This document shows positions 33,349-41,519 of a stretch of DNA of 64,000 nucleotides, one piece after another. The notes under the pieces are model-generated. The model ran no database searches. It had not been told where the DNA came from and worked only from the letters and a program-made list of their open reading frames with translations. The stretch lies in NCBI GenBank assembly GCA_902774395.1, contig CACYIK010000009.1, positions 18,545-82,544 on the forward strand. Direction: 5' to 3'. Position 1 is the first letter of the stretch. Every line of letters begins with the position of its first letter. The stretch comes from an uncultured Bacteroidota bacterium (lineage in GTDB: Bacteria > Bacteroidota > Bacteroidia > Bacteroidales > P3). The position numbers and the translations under genes are program-made.

Positions 33349-36300
33349 CTCATCAAGGTTAATGTTCATGAATACGAATTTCTTGCGGATCTTTTCCTGA
33401 CGCTCGTGGTCACCGCGGCGGTTGAAGGCACCGTAGAGGACAGGGACGACAATGAGCGTGACGAGGGTGGAGATCAGGAGGCCGCCGATGACGACGATAC
33501 CCATGGTGGTCCATACCTCGGAGCCTTCGGCCGTGGAGGTGGCCATGGGTATCATGCCGAGGATGGTGGTGAGGGCGGTCATCATGATGGGTCGTAGACG
33601 GCTCTGACCGCTGAGGGCGATGGCTTCGTAGAGAGGCACGTCGCGCTCGCGCATGAGGTTGATGTAGTCGACCAGCACGATACCGTTCTTGACGACGATA
33701 CCGATGAGGAGCACGATGCCAAGCATACCCACCATGTCGAGGTTCTCTCCGGTGACCAGCAGGGCGAGGATAACGCCTGTGAGGGCGAAGAAGATGGAGA
33801 TGATGATGATGGCGGGTTTGCCGAAGCTTTCGAACTGCGAGGCCATGACGATGTAGACGAGAATGATGATGAGCATGGCGAGGAGACCCATGTCGGCGGT
33901 GGAATCCTGCTGGTCCTCATAGCTGCCGGCGAGGGCGTAGTGGACACCCTGCGGGATATCCATCTGGTCAATTTCCTTCTGTACGCCCTGGGCAAGTTCG
34001 CCGAGCGAGGTGTTGAAGGGCATGACGGTGAGGGAGAGGTAGCGCTGGCGGTTTTTACGCTCGATGGTGGGCGGGCACCAGTATTCCTCAACCTTGGCGA
34101 GTTCCTCGAGTTTGATGATTTTGCCCGTGGGGGTGGGGATGGAGAGCTGCTCGATGTCGGAGATGGCGTCGCGGTATTCCTCACGGAGGCGGACGACGAT
34201 GTTGTACTCCTCGCCGTCTTCCTTGAGGTATCCGGCGGCCATGCCGTTGACGCGGTTGCGTACATACATGGCGACGGTGGAACCGTTGAGACCGTGGAGT
34301 GCGAGCTTCTGCTTGTCGAAGGTAATCTTGAGTTCGGGACGGTCTTCATCGCGGCTAATCTTGGTGTCGCGGGCTCCGGGGACGTTCTGCTCGATGCGTT
34401 TCTTGAGTTCCTGAGTGAAGTTGGTGGTGAGGTCGAAGTCGTAGCCGTAGATTTCGACCTGGAGGCTGTTGTTGCTTCCACCCATCATCATGCCGCCTTG
34501 GTTGACCTGGTAGGTGACAAGTTCGGGGTATTCGGCGAAGCAGCGGCGGAGTTCCTCCTGCATCAGGAAGATGGAGCGTTCGCGCTCGAACTTCTTGGTA
34601 GCACGGATGGTGATGGAGATTTTGTTGTTGGTGGTGGAGTTGAAGAGGGCAGCGAAGCCGGCGTCGTCGTTGGAGCCTGCAGAGGTGGAGAGGACGAGGA
34701 GGTCGTCGCCGAGGATGCGGCGGATGTCGTCTTCCATGTGGCGTGCGGTCTTGAGGGTCTCTTCGATGCGGGTGCCGCGCTGCAGCTCGGCGCTGACGGA
34801 GATTTGGCCGTTGTCCTGCTCTTTCATGAAGTCCATGCCAATGGAGCCACGAATGACGGGAATGAGCGAGACGATAAAGAGGAGGAAGAAGGTGACGAGT
34901 GTGACGAGTTTATGACGGAGGCACCAGCGGAGAAGGTTGGCGTATTTGCTTTCAATGGCGCTGAAGGCGCGGCCGATGGTCTTCTCGAAGGTGATTTTCT
35001 TACGAGCTTTTTTGGCCTCGGCCTCTTCGCGAGCCTCACGGGTCAGGAAGAAGGGCTTCTCCTTGAGCATCTTGGAGGAGAGCATGGGGATGAGGGTGAT
35101 GGCGGCGATGGTAGATACGCAGACGACGATGGTGACAATCCAGCCGAGCTCTTTCATGAAGATGCCTATCATGCCGGGCAGCATGGTGAGAGGTACGAAG
35201 ACGGCCACGAGGACGAGGGTGGTGGCGATGACCGAGGTCCACACCTCGTTGGTGGCGCAGATGGCTGCTTCGCGTGGGTTCTCGCCACGGTCGATGTGCT
35301 TGGAGATGTTCTCCAGGACCACAATGGCGTCGTCGACGACCATGCCGATGGCGACGGTGAGGGAGGCGAGGGATATGATGTTGATGGAGGAGTCGGCGAG
35401 GAGGAGGTAGATGAAGGAGGTGACGAGGGAGATGGGGATGGTGAGGCCGATGATGATGGTGGCGCGCCAGTTGCCGAGGAAGAGGAGAACGACGAGGACA
35501 ACGAAGAGGAGGGCGTAGAAGATGGATTCGGCAAGGCCGTTGATGGCGTTGACGATTTCCTCGGAGCCGTCGCGGACAAGGGTGGTCTCGATGTCGGGCG
35601 GCAGGGTTTTCTGGATTTCCTCCATCTTGGCACGCACTTGGCGAGCGATTTCCACGGTGTTGGCGCCGGTCTGCTTGGTGATGATGAGGCGTGCGCCGTC
35701 TTGAGAGTTGATTTTCTCGTCGAGGGAGAGGTCCTTGATGGTGTCGCGCACGGTGGCGAGGTCGCGGACGAAGACCTGTTTGCCGGTCATGGTGGTGGCC
35801 ACGGCGATGTCGGCAATTTCGGAGCTTTCGATGTATTCGCCCTTGACGCGCATCTGATACTGTTCCTTGCCCATCTTGACGGTACCGGAGGCGAGGTCGA
35901 GGTTGTTTGCCGAGATGGCGTTGCCGACCTGCTCAAGGCTGATGCCGTAGGCGTCGAGCTGTTTGGGGTCGAGGTCGATATAGACGTAACGCTCGGGGGC
36001 GCCGGAGACGGTGATGTTGCCGATGCCGTCGATACGGTTGAGCTCATTCTGCACGTTGTCCTCGAGGATGCGCTTGAGGCCGGAGTAAGACTCCTTGGCG
36101 GTGAAGCCGTAGATCATGACGGGCATGGCCGAGGAGTTGAGCTTCAGAATCATGGGACGCGACACACCGTCGGGCAGGTTGTCGTAGATGAGGTCTACAT
36201 AGGACCGTATGTCGTTGAGAGCTTCGTCGATGTTGGAACCCCATTCGAACTCGAGGGTGACGACAGAGATGTTGTCCTTCGAGGTGGAGGTGATGTTCTT

Positions 36301-36531
36301 CAGTCCGTCGACGGAGTTGAGGGAGTTCTCGAGAATCTTTGTGATATTGGTCTCGATGTCGCTGGCGTTGGCGCCGGCATAGGTGGTCATCACGGTGACA
36401 TAGGGGGGATCCATCTCAGGCATCTGGTCGATAGGCAGACGCGTGAGGGAGAAGAGACCCATGATGATGACGGCCACGAATATCAAGCCCGTGGTGATGG
36501 GCTTGTTGATTGCTGTTTTGTAAATAGCCAT
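33346..36531 (-). CDS. RND efflux permease (AcrB/HAE1 family)
   Basis: Inner-membrane proton-driven drug or solute exporter of 1061 aa. The N-terminus, MAIYKTAINKPITTGLIFV, then RLPIDQMPEMDPPYV, is typical. The TM4 Asp pair is in TVAIGMVVDDAIVVLENI, and the second half has LVDYINLMRERD and RLRPIMMTALTTILGMIPM. Length and two-fold repeat fit a complete pump. It is encoded with its adaptor and TolC-like channel (36595-38935) in the order TetR, TolC, adaptor, pump. No repeat insert is seen inside the gene. A CCTAGG array lies in the gap just upstream. Confidence 0.95.
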   Translation of the reverse strand: MAIYKTAINKPITTGLIFVAVIIMGLFSLTRLPIDQMPEMDPPYVTVMTTYAGANASDIETNITKILENSLNSVDGLKNITSTSKDNISVVTLEFEWGSNIDEALNDIRSYVDLIYDNLPDGVSRPMILKLNSSAMPVMIYGFTAKESYSGLKRILEDNVQNELNRIDGIGNITVSGAPERYVYIDLDPKQLDAYGISLEQVGNAISANNLDLASGTVKMGKEQYQMRVKGEYIESSEIADIAVATTMTGKQVFVRDLATVRDTIKDLSLDEKINSQDGARLIITKQTGANTVEIARQVRAKMEEIQKTLPPDIETTLVRDGSEEIVNAINGLAESIFYALLFVVLVVLLFLGNWRATIIIGLTIPISLVTSFIYLLLADSSINIISLASLTVAIGMVVDDAIVVLENISKHIDRGENPREAAICATNEVWTSVIATTLVLVAVFVPLTMLPGMIGIFMKELGWIVTIVVCVSTIAAITLIPMLSSKMLKEKPFFLTREAREEAEAKKARKKITFEKTIGRAFSAIESKYANLLRWCLRHKLVTLVTFFLLFIVSLIPVIRGSIGMDFMKEQDNGQISVSAELQRGTRIEETLKTARHMEDDIRRILGDDLLVLSTSAGSNDDAGFAALFNSTTNNKISITIRATKKFERERSIFLMQEELRRCFAEYPELVTYQVNQGGMMMGGSNNSLQVEIYGYDFDLTTNFTQELKKRIEQNVPGARDTKISRDEDRPELKITFDKQKLALHGLNGSTVAMYVRNRVNGMAAGYLKEDGEEYNIVVRLREEYRDAISDIEQLSIPTPTGKIIKLEELAKVEEYWCPPTIERKNRQRYLSLTVMPFNTSLGELAQGVQKEIDQMDIPQGVHYALAGSYEDQQDSTADMGLLAMLIIILVYIVMASQFESFGKPAIIIISIFFALTGVILALLVTGENLDMVGMLGIVLLIGIVVKNGIVLVDYINLMRERDVPLYEAIALSGQSRLRPIMMTALTTILGMIPMATSTAEGSEVWTTMGIVVIGGLLISTLVTLIVVPVLYGAFNRRGDHERQEKIRKKFVFMNINLDE

Positions 36532-36547
36532 TTTCTTTTATTTCTTT

Positions 36548-36597
36548 TTTCTAGGATTTCCTAGGCATTCCTAGGTGCTCCTAGGTTTTCCTAGTTA
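36548..36597. repeat. CCTAGG word array
   Basis: Five copies of TTCCTAGGCA/TCCTAGGTGC lie between the adaptor and pump genes and touch the adaptor stop codon. The same words occur only at 26462-26518. Confidence 0.85.
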
Positions 36598-37632
36598 TTC
36601 TACAATCTCTAACTTGTCACCATCCACGAGGCGGGCCTGGCCGGTGACGACGAGCTGGTCGCCGGCTTTGATGGCACCGGCTTCGACGGGGATGACTTCG
36701 ATGCGGTCGTCGTAGCGCTGGCCGAGGGTGACGGCGACGCGGCGGGCAGTTCCTTCCTCATTCACGAAGACATAGCGGTCGTTCGAGCCCGTGAGCTTCA
36801 GCACGCTCTGGTAGGGTACGACGATGGCGTCGACTTCGCCGATGGCGAGGTGGGTGCGGACATACATGCCGGGACGAATCTTCTCACTGGCGTTGGGAAT
36901 GCTGAGTTTGGCCTGGAAGGTGTGGCTGGCGGGGTCGATGGTGGGATAGACAATCTCGATGGTGGCGGGGAAAGTGGTGCCGGGGAAGATGTCGCTCTCG
37001 ATGTCGACCTTCATGCCGGTCTTGACCAAAGGGAAGTAGGTCTCGGGGATATTGATGATGGCTTTCAGACGCGAGATCTGGGTGAGGGTGAGGATGGGCG
37101 CACCAGTATACATCTCGCCGTCCTCGAAGTTCTTGGCGCTGATGACGCCGGCGAACTGGGCTTTGACGAAGGTGTTCTCGTTCTGGAAGCGCTCGGACTC
37201 GACGAGTTGGTCGTAGGCGGCCTTGGTCTGGTCGTAGACCTGCTCGCTGATGCTGCCGCTGGCCTTGAGGGCACTGACGCGGTCGAGCTCGGTCTTGGTG
37301 GAGGCGAGGTTGATGCGTGTGGTGTTGAGCTGTGTCTGGTCCATGCGGACGAGCATGGAGCCTTTCTGCACACGGCTGCCGACTTCGACATAGATATGTT
37401 CGATGTGGCCGGTGATGGAGGGCGAGATGTTCATGGTCTCGTAGCCCTCGAGCGTGGCAGAGAGTTCGAGGGTCTTGGCGATGCGCTCGCTCTGGAGGGT
37501 GAGCACCTGCACTTTTTCGGCTTCTTTCTTGGTGGTGGTGGCGGCTTTGTTGTCGTCTTTCTTGCTGCCACCGCAGGCGGCGAGGCCGAAGATGGCCAAC
37601 GCGACGGTTGCGATTCTGATGGTCTTGTTCAT
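36595..37632 (-). CDS. RND efflux periplasmic adaptor (membrane fusion protein)
   Basis: A 345-aa lipoprotein (lipobox LAAC, Cys at about 20, followed by GGSKKDDN). It has the biotin-lipoyl-like hybrid segment ISPSITGHIEHIYVEVGSRV, a helical hairpin of about residues 100-160, and the beta-barrel segment GMKVDIESDIFPG. It links the RND pump to the outer-membrane channel. The gene sits 10 nt from the TolC gene on the same strand, so the three efflux genes form one operon with the TetR gene. Confidence 0.93.
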   Translation of the reverse strand: MNKTIRIATVALAIFGLAACGGSKKDDNKAATTTKKEAEKVQVLTLQSERIAKTLELSATLEGYETMNISPSITGHIEHIYVEVGSRVQKGSMLVRMDQTQLNTTRINLASTKTELDRVSALKASGSISEQVYDQTKAAYDQLVESERFQNENTFVKAQFAGVISAKNFEDGEMYTGAPILTLTQISRLKAIINIPETYFPLVKTGMKVDIESDIFPGTTFPATIEIVYPTIDPASHTFQAKLSIPNASEKIRPGMYVRTHLAIGEVDAIVVPYQSVLKLTGSNDRYVFVNEEGTARRVAVTLGQRYDDRIEVIPVEAGAIKAGDQLVVTGQARLVDGDKLEIVE

Positions 37633-37642
37633 ATTGCGTATT

Positions 37643-38935
37643 TTATTTATTCAAAAGGATTTCAAGTGCTGTCTGGGCGGAGATGACGTTCATGGCAGCC
37701 TGGATGTAACTGTTCTGGGCGGCGATGATGTCGTTGGAGGCTGTGGTGACCTCGAGGCTCGAGGCACGGCCGTATTTGTATTTTTCAGCGATGTTGGTGA
37801 AGACGCGCTGGGTGACGTCGAGGTTGCGGCGCTGGATGTCGTAGGTCTCGAGGGCCGAGGCTAGGTCGTAGCGCAGCTGGTTGTACTGCACCTGAAGGCC
37901 GTCTTCGGCCTGACGACGAGTGTTCTGCGTCTCCTGAAGGGCAATCTTAGAGCTCTTGACGTTGGAATAGCGGGTGCCGGAGGTGACGAGGGGAAGGCTG
38001 ATGGAGAAACCCACCATGTTGGGAGGGGTCATATCCATGCCGGTCTCGCCGTAGTGATATTTCTTGCTGAACTGATAGTAGGCCGACAGGGTGGGGGTGA
38101 AGTCCATCCAGGCCATGGTGACGTTCCTCTCGGCGAGTTTCTCGTTCTGCTCGAGGAGGCGGTAGTCGTAGTTGTTTTCGGGATGGAAGGTCTCTCCGAG
38201 GAGCTGTGCGGCGTCGTTGACGTTGAGGATGGCCTCGACGGGTGTGGTGAGCTCGACGGTGGCGTTGACATCGGCACCCAACTGGAGGAGCAGCGAGTTG
38301 CGGAGCATCTGGATGGAGCGTTTGGTGGCGTTGATGTTGCTCTTGAGGGTGGCCACCTGCACCTGAATCTTGTCGGCATCGACCTGCTCGGCGGCTCCCA
38401 CGTCGACAGCCGACTGGCTGACGGCAGCGAGGCGTTCGATGTTGGCCAGCGAGGAGTCGAGGAGTGTTGCCGTTTGCTCCATGACGAGGATGGAGACGTA
38501 GACGCTCTTGACTTGCGAGCGAGTGTTCAGTTCGGTCTGCTGGCGGGAGATGTCAGTCATCTCTTTGGCGATATCCTGCAGCATGACGCCAACAATCTGG
38601 GCGCCGGTGACGGCGACAGCGGCGGTGACGCTAAGGCTTCCTGTGGGATCCATAGGGAGGGAAATGCTTTGTCCTCCCATATGCATCTCCATCTTGTAGC
38701 CGCACATGTTCTGGTAGTCGAAGCCTGCCTTGACGGTGGGGAGCATGGAGGAGAGTGTTTTCCATCGGTCATACTCGGCTTTCTTCATGTCGAGGTCGGC
38801 GTTCTTCATTGTGGCATTGTGCTCGACGGCATATTGCTGAGCTTCGCCGAGACTTAGCCGCAGGGCCTGTTGGGCCGAGGCTGTCAGCCCCAGCGCCAGA
38901 AGCGCTAATCCTAATGTCAGTTTCTTCAGTGTCAT
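37643..38935 (-). CDS. TolC-family outer membrane channel
   Basis: I start at 38935 (MTLKKLTLGLALLALGL), giving a signal peptide ending TASAQ; the frame extends further but into the tetR gene. The 430-aa protein shows the duplicated TolC pattern: coiled-coil helices (LRLSLGEAQQYAVEHNA; later RYDLASALETYDIQRRN) and beta segments with aromatic residues. It provides the exit duct of the RND system. It starts 17 nt after the tetR stop. Confidence 0.9.
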   Translation of the reverse strand: MTLKKLTLGLALLALGLTASAQQALRLSLGEAQQYAVEHNATMKNADLDMKKAEYDRWKTLSSMLPTVKAGFDYQNMCGYKMEMHMGGQSISLPMDPTGSLSVTAAVAVTGAQIVGVMLQDIAKEMTDISRQQTELNTRSQVKSVYVSILVMEQTATLLDSSLANIERLAAVSQSAVDVGAAEQVDADKIQVQVATLKSNINATKRSIQMLRNSLLLQLGADVNATVELTTPVEAILNVNDAAQLLGETFHPENNYDYRLLEQNEKLAERNVTMAWMDFTPTLSAYYQFSKKYHYGETGMDMTPPNMVGFSISLPLVTSGTRYSNVKSSKIALQETQNTRRQAEDGLQVQYNQLRYDLASALETYDIQRRNLDVTQRVFTNIAEKYKYGRASSLEVTTASNDIIAAQNSYIQAAMNVISAQTALEILLNK

Positions 38936-38952
38936 TGTTATTATATATTTAC

Positions 38953-39600
38953 TTATTTCTTTATATCGCCCATCCCCAGGTCTTCGATGAGTTGGCGGAA
39001 ATGGGATTCTTCTTTTTCGTAGCGGGCGATGGTGTCGACGGTCATCAGTCCTCGCAGGTAGGTGAAGCATATCTCGCTGGTGTAGCGGGCATATTCACGA
39101 CTGTCGAGCACTTCCGACATGCGTTTGTGCTGCACAAGGTTACAGATGAATTCTTCGGCCACCTCGGTGTCGGCGTCGGGTCTGAGGTACTGGTGTTGAC
39201 GTACATATTCAATGCCGCGGTGGATATAGGTGCGGAAGCACTCGGAGTGGACTTTGAAGAATCGGTCGTGGAGCTCAGGGTAGCAACGTTCGGCATCTTC
39301 GATGAGGTGGTGGTAGCTGTGGTTGACGATGGCGTTGGCGCGAATCATGTACATGGCTACCAAGAGAGGCTCGTCGACCTTGTGGAATATCTGTTTGTGG
39401 AGAGCGTCGATTTCGTCATGCACTCGCATCAGACAGGCCGAAAGCAACTCCTCCTTGTTGGCGAAGGTCTCGTAGAGCGTCCGTTTGGAGATGTGCATCG
39501 AAGTGGCGATGTCGTCCATGGTCACGCCTTTGCAACCGCGCGTGTTGAACATCTGCACGGCGGTTTCCACTATTTTCTCTTTCTGTTCTTCTGTTGACAT
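38953..39600 (-). CDS. TetR/AcrR-family regulator of the efflux operon
   Basis: I start at 39600 (MSTEEQKEKIVETAVQMF), 215 aa. The DNA-binding helix-turn-helix is in TRGCKGVTMDDIATSMH followed by ISKRTLYETFANKEELL, typical of TetR N-termini. The ligand domain is helical and unclassified. As the first gene of the efflux run it probably represses its own promoter. A perfect 21-bp inverted repeat abuts the -7 box (39681-39727). Inducer unknown. Confidence 0.93.
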   Translation of the reverse strand: MSTEEQKEKIVETAVQMFNTRGCKGVTMDDIATSMHISKRTLYETFANKEELLSACLMRVHDEIDALHKQIFHKVDEPLLVAMYMIRANAIVNHSYHHLIEDAERCYPELHDRFFKVHSECFRTYIHRGIEYVRQHQYLRPDADTEVAEEFICNLVQHKRMSEVLDSREYARYTSEICFTYLRGLMTVDTIARYEKEESHFRQLIEDLGMGDIKK

Positions 39601-39673
39601 CTTCTGTTCAAGTTCTTGGCTATCAGTTGTTGATAGATAGTTCTGCCTTTCTTTTGGAAGTCGAAAAGCGGTG

Positions 39674-39727
39674 CAAAGATACAAATAAAACTCCGAAAAC
39701 TAGAAAAGTTTTCGGAGTTTTATTTGT
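39674..39727 (-). promoter_or_regulatory. tetR/efflux promoter with a perfect 21-bp inverted repeat
   Basis: Minus-strand -7 box TATCTTTG (39674-39681). Directly upstream are two arms, 39681-39701 and 39707-39727, which are perfect 21-bp reverse complements separated by 5 nt (AGAAA); each contains AAAACTCCGAAAACT. Position and symmetry fit an operator for the TetR protein; it could also act as a terminator for yajC2, since a short T-run follows. Confidence 0.75.
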
Positions 39728-39744
39728 TAAATAATCCTAATGGG

Positions 39745-40035
39745 TTATTTTCTTTCAGGGATGGGCTGGAGGGTGCCGATTTGCACCTTCATGCGGACGC
39801 CTTGGGCGGCTTCGACGGTGGCCATCTCGCCTTCGCGGCTGATGAAGGAGACATGGATGCCGCCGGCGGTCATCAGGCGGTCGCCTTTCTGCAGGCTGTT
39901 GCGGTATTCGCGCTCTTTCTTGGCTTTCTGAGTGCTGGGACGAATCAGGAAGAAATAGAACACCACGATCATGAGCACAATCATGATGATGGTCTTGGCG
40001 GACTTGGAAATGTCGAGGAGGATAAGGTCTAACAT
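39745..40035 (-). CDS. second YajC-family protein
   Basis: A 96-aa protein with a single membrane helix (about residues 14-33, KTIIMIVLMIVVFYFFL), then the YajC hallmark IRPSTQKAKKERE and GDRLMTAGGIHVSF. It is clearly a paralogue of the gene at 5093-5401, but residues after the RP motif diverge. YajC is usually single copy and accessory to SecDF. Here it is monocistronic, between tetR and murL. It may serve a different membrane partner, or the two may be conditionally used. Confidence 0.85.
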   Translation of the reverse strand: MLDLILLDISKSAKTIIMIVLMIVVFYFFLIRPSTQKAKKEREYRNSLQKGDRLMTAGGIHVSFISREGEMATVEAAQGVRMKVQIGTLQPIPERK

Positions 40036-40081
40036 AGATTATTGTTTTTTATTTTTTCAAGAAACGCCGGTGGTGGCTTTT

Positions 40082-40106
40082 TATTGTTCAGGAACAATAT
40101 TTTTTT
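40082..40106. promoter_or_regulatory. short palindrome before murL
   Basis: TATTGTTC AG GAACAATA is a perfect 8-bp palindrome (40082-40099) followed by seven T. It lies in the divergent gap between yajC2 and murL; operator and weak terminator are both possible. Confidence 0.4.
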
Positions 40107-40127
40107 GCGTGTGACGTTATCAGTAAC

Positions 40128-41519
40128 ATGATGAACAGGAATGACAAATATCGGGAATTGCGTGAGCGGTATCCCGAGTTTATATATGAGGCCTACCACC
40201 ATGAGGTGACGGAGGCGGGACTGAAGGTGTGGTTCGATTTCCGTATGGGGAATGTCGTGTTTCATCCCGAAGCGCTGATAGAGCGTCGTTCTTTTCTTGA
40301 TTTTAATGTTGATGGCATCGACCGCATGGTGTTCGATATGGGCATGATAGAGCTGATAAGCTACTGGAAATGTGCCTGTCCACCAACGGTAAAGGTTTTA
40401 TGTGGAAGCCTCTCCGCCGACCAAGTGGCCTTCTGGAAGAAGCTCTATTGGAACGGCCTGGGCGAGTTCTACTATACCAACGGGATAGCAGAGACGCAGG
40501 AAGCGTTCCTTGAAATGAGGAATGAGGAATTAGAAATTAGGAATACTCCGGGTGCGGAACCAATTCCTCATTCCTCATTCCTCATTCCTCATTCTTATCT
40601 CGTGCCGGTGGGTGGCGGCAAGGATAGCGTCGTTACCCTCGAGCTGCTGCGAAGGGCAGGGAAGAAGATTCGCCCGCTCATCATGAACCCTCGCGGGGCC
40701 ACGGTCGAGTGTGCCCGTGTGGCGGGATTCCCAATGGATGAGGTGCTGGTGATTCGTCGCAAGATAGACCCCACACTGCTGGAACTCAATGCCCAGGGGT
40801 ACCTCAATGGACATACACCCTTCTCGGCCATGCTGGCGTTCTACACGCGGTTGGCGTCAGCCCTGAGCGGCATCCCCAATGTGGCGTTGAGCAACGAGAA
40901 CTCGGCCAACGAGAGCACGGTGATAGGCACTAGTGTCAACCACCAATACTCGAAGAGCCTCGAGTTCGAGGACGACTTCCGAAATTATTGTTCCTCTAAA
41001 AATTTCAATTTTCAATTTTCAATTTTCAATTATTTCAGTTTCCTTCGTCCGCTCTCCGAGTTGCAGATTGCCATGCTCTTCAGCCGTTTCACGGCATACC
41101 ATGATGTGTTCCGGAGCTGCAACGTGGGTAGCAAGGAGGACATCTGGTGTGGTCACTGCGCCAAGTGTCTCTTCGCCTATATCATCCTCTCGCCATTCAT
41201 CGAGCCCGCAAGACTCAACCAGATATTCGGCAAGTCGATGCTCGACGACACGACGCTGGAACTCGAGTTCCGGCAGCTTATTGGCGAGGCCGAAACAAAG
41301 CCCTTTGAGTGCGTGGGTACCGTCAGCGAGGTGCGCCAGGCGTTGGCAATGATGCAGGCTCGCTGGTATCCCACAAGTCGCCCCGCCCTTCTTAAAGACC
41401 TTAAGGACTCTAAGGACCTTAAGGACTTTAAAGACCTTAAAGTCCTTTTGCCAATGGGCAACCTAACTCCCGAAGAACGCCAAATCCTACAAGCCGCATG
41501 TACAGAGAAGAACAATTGA
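40128..41519 (+). CDS. murL: UDP-MurNAc-L-Ala-L-Glu epimerase-like protein (MurL)
   Basis: A 463-aa protein with the PP-loop motif GGGKDS (residues 162-167), SNENSANEST, VNHQYSKSLEFE and a CGHCAKC cluster (about 341-347). This pattern and the adjoining MurD gene fit MurL, the ATP-dependent epimerase that converts the L-Glu of UDP-MurNAc-L-Ala-L-Glu to D-Glu in the alternative pathway described in Xanthomonas with MurD2. The 3' end overlaps murD by 22 nt. Three repeat inserts are in frame: residues about 130-157 (GAGGAATGAGGAAT and CATTCCTCATTCCT arms), about 290-303 (TTTTCAATTTTCAA) and about 422-440 (TTAAGGACC, LKDLKDSKDLKDFKDL). Assignment is from recalled motifs. Confidence 0.72.
   Translation: MMNRNDKYRELRERYPEFIYEAYHHEVTEAGLKVWFDFRMGNVVFHPEALIERRSFLDFNVDGIDRMVFDMGMIELISYWKCACPPTVKVLCGSLSADQVAFWKKLYWNGLGEFYYTNGIAETQEAFLEMRNEELEIRNTPGAEPIPHSSFLIPHSYLVPVGGGKDSVVTLELLRRAGKKIRPLIMNPRGATVECARVAGFPMDEVLVIRRKIDPTLLELNAQGYLNGHTPFSAMLAFYTRLASALSGIPNVALSNENSANESTVIGTSVNHQYSKSLEFEDDFRNYCSSKNFNFQFSIFNYFSFLRPLSELQIAMLFSRFTAYHDVFRSCNVGSKEDIWCGHCAKCLFAYIILSPFIEPARLNQIFGKSMLDDTTLELEFRQLIGEAETKPFECVGTVSEVRQALAMMQARWYPTSRPALLKDLKDSKDLKDFKDLKVLLPMGNLTPEERQILQAACTEKNN
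40515..40597 (+). repeat. GAGGAATGAGGAATT inverted word element in murL
   Basis: Left array 40515-40544, spacer ACTCCGGGTGCGGAAC, right array of TTCCTCATTCCTCA words (40562-40597). The arms are reverse complements and the insert is in frame, just before the PP-loop. Confidence 0.85.
41004..41036 (+). repeat. TTTTCAATTTTCAA word array in murL
   Basis: Four copies of the 8-nt word in frame (NFQFSIFN); the same word recurs in the M20 gene and the binding-lipoprotein gene. Confidence 0.85.
41392..41446 (+). repeat. TTAAGGACC word array in murL
   Basis: Six copies encode LKDLKDSKDLKDFKDL near the C-terminus, the third coding locus of this word besides leuS and the A2M gene. Confidence 0.85.

Noticed and set aside
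33940..36564. 874-aa open frame on the plus strand opposite the RND pump
   Set aside because: Highly skewed to Gly, Val, Asp and Glu with no domain pattern, as expected for the antisense of a membrane transporter gene.
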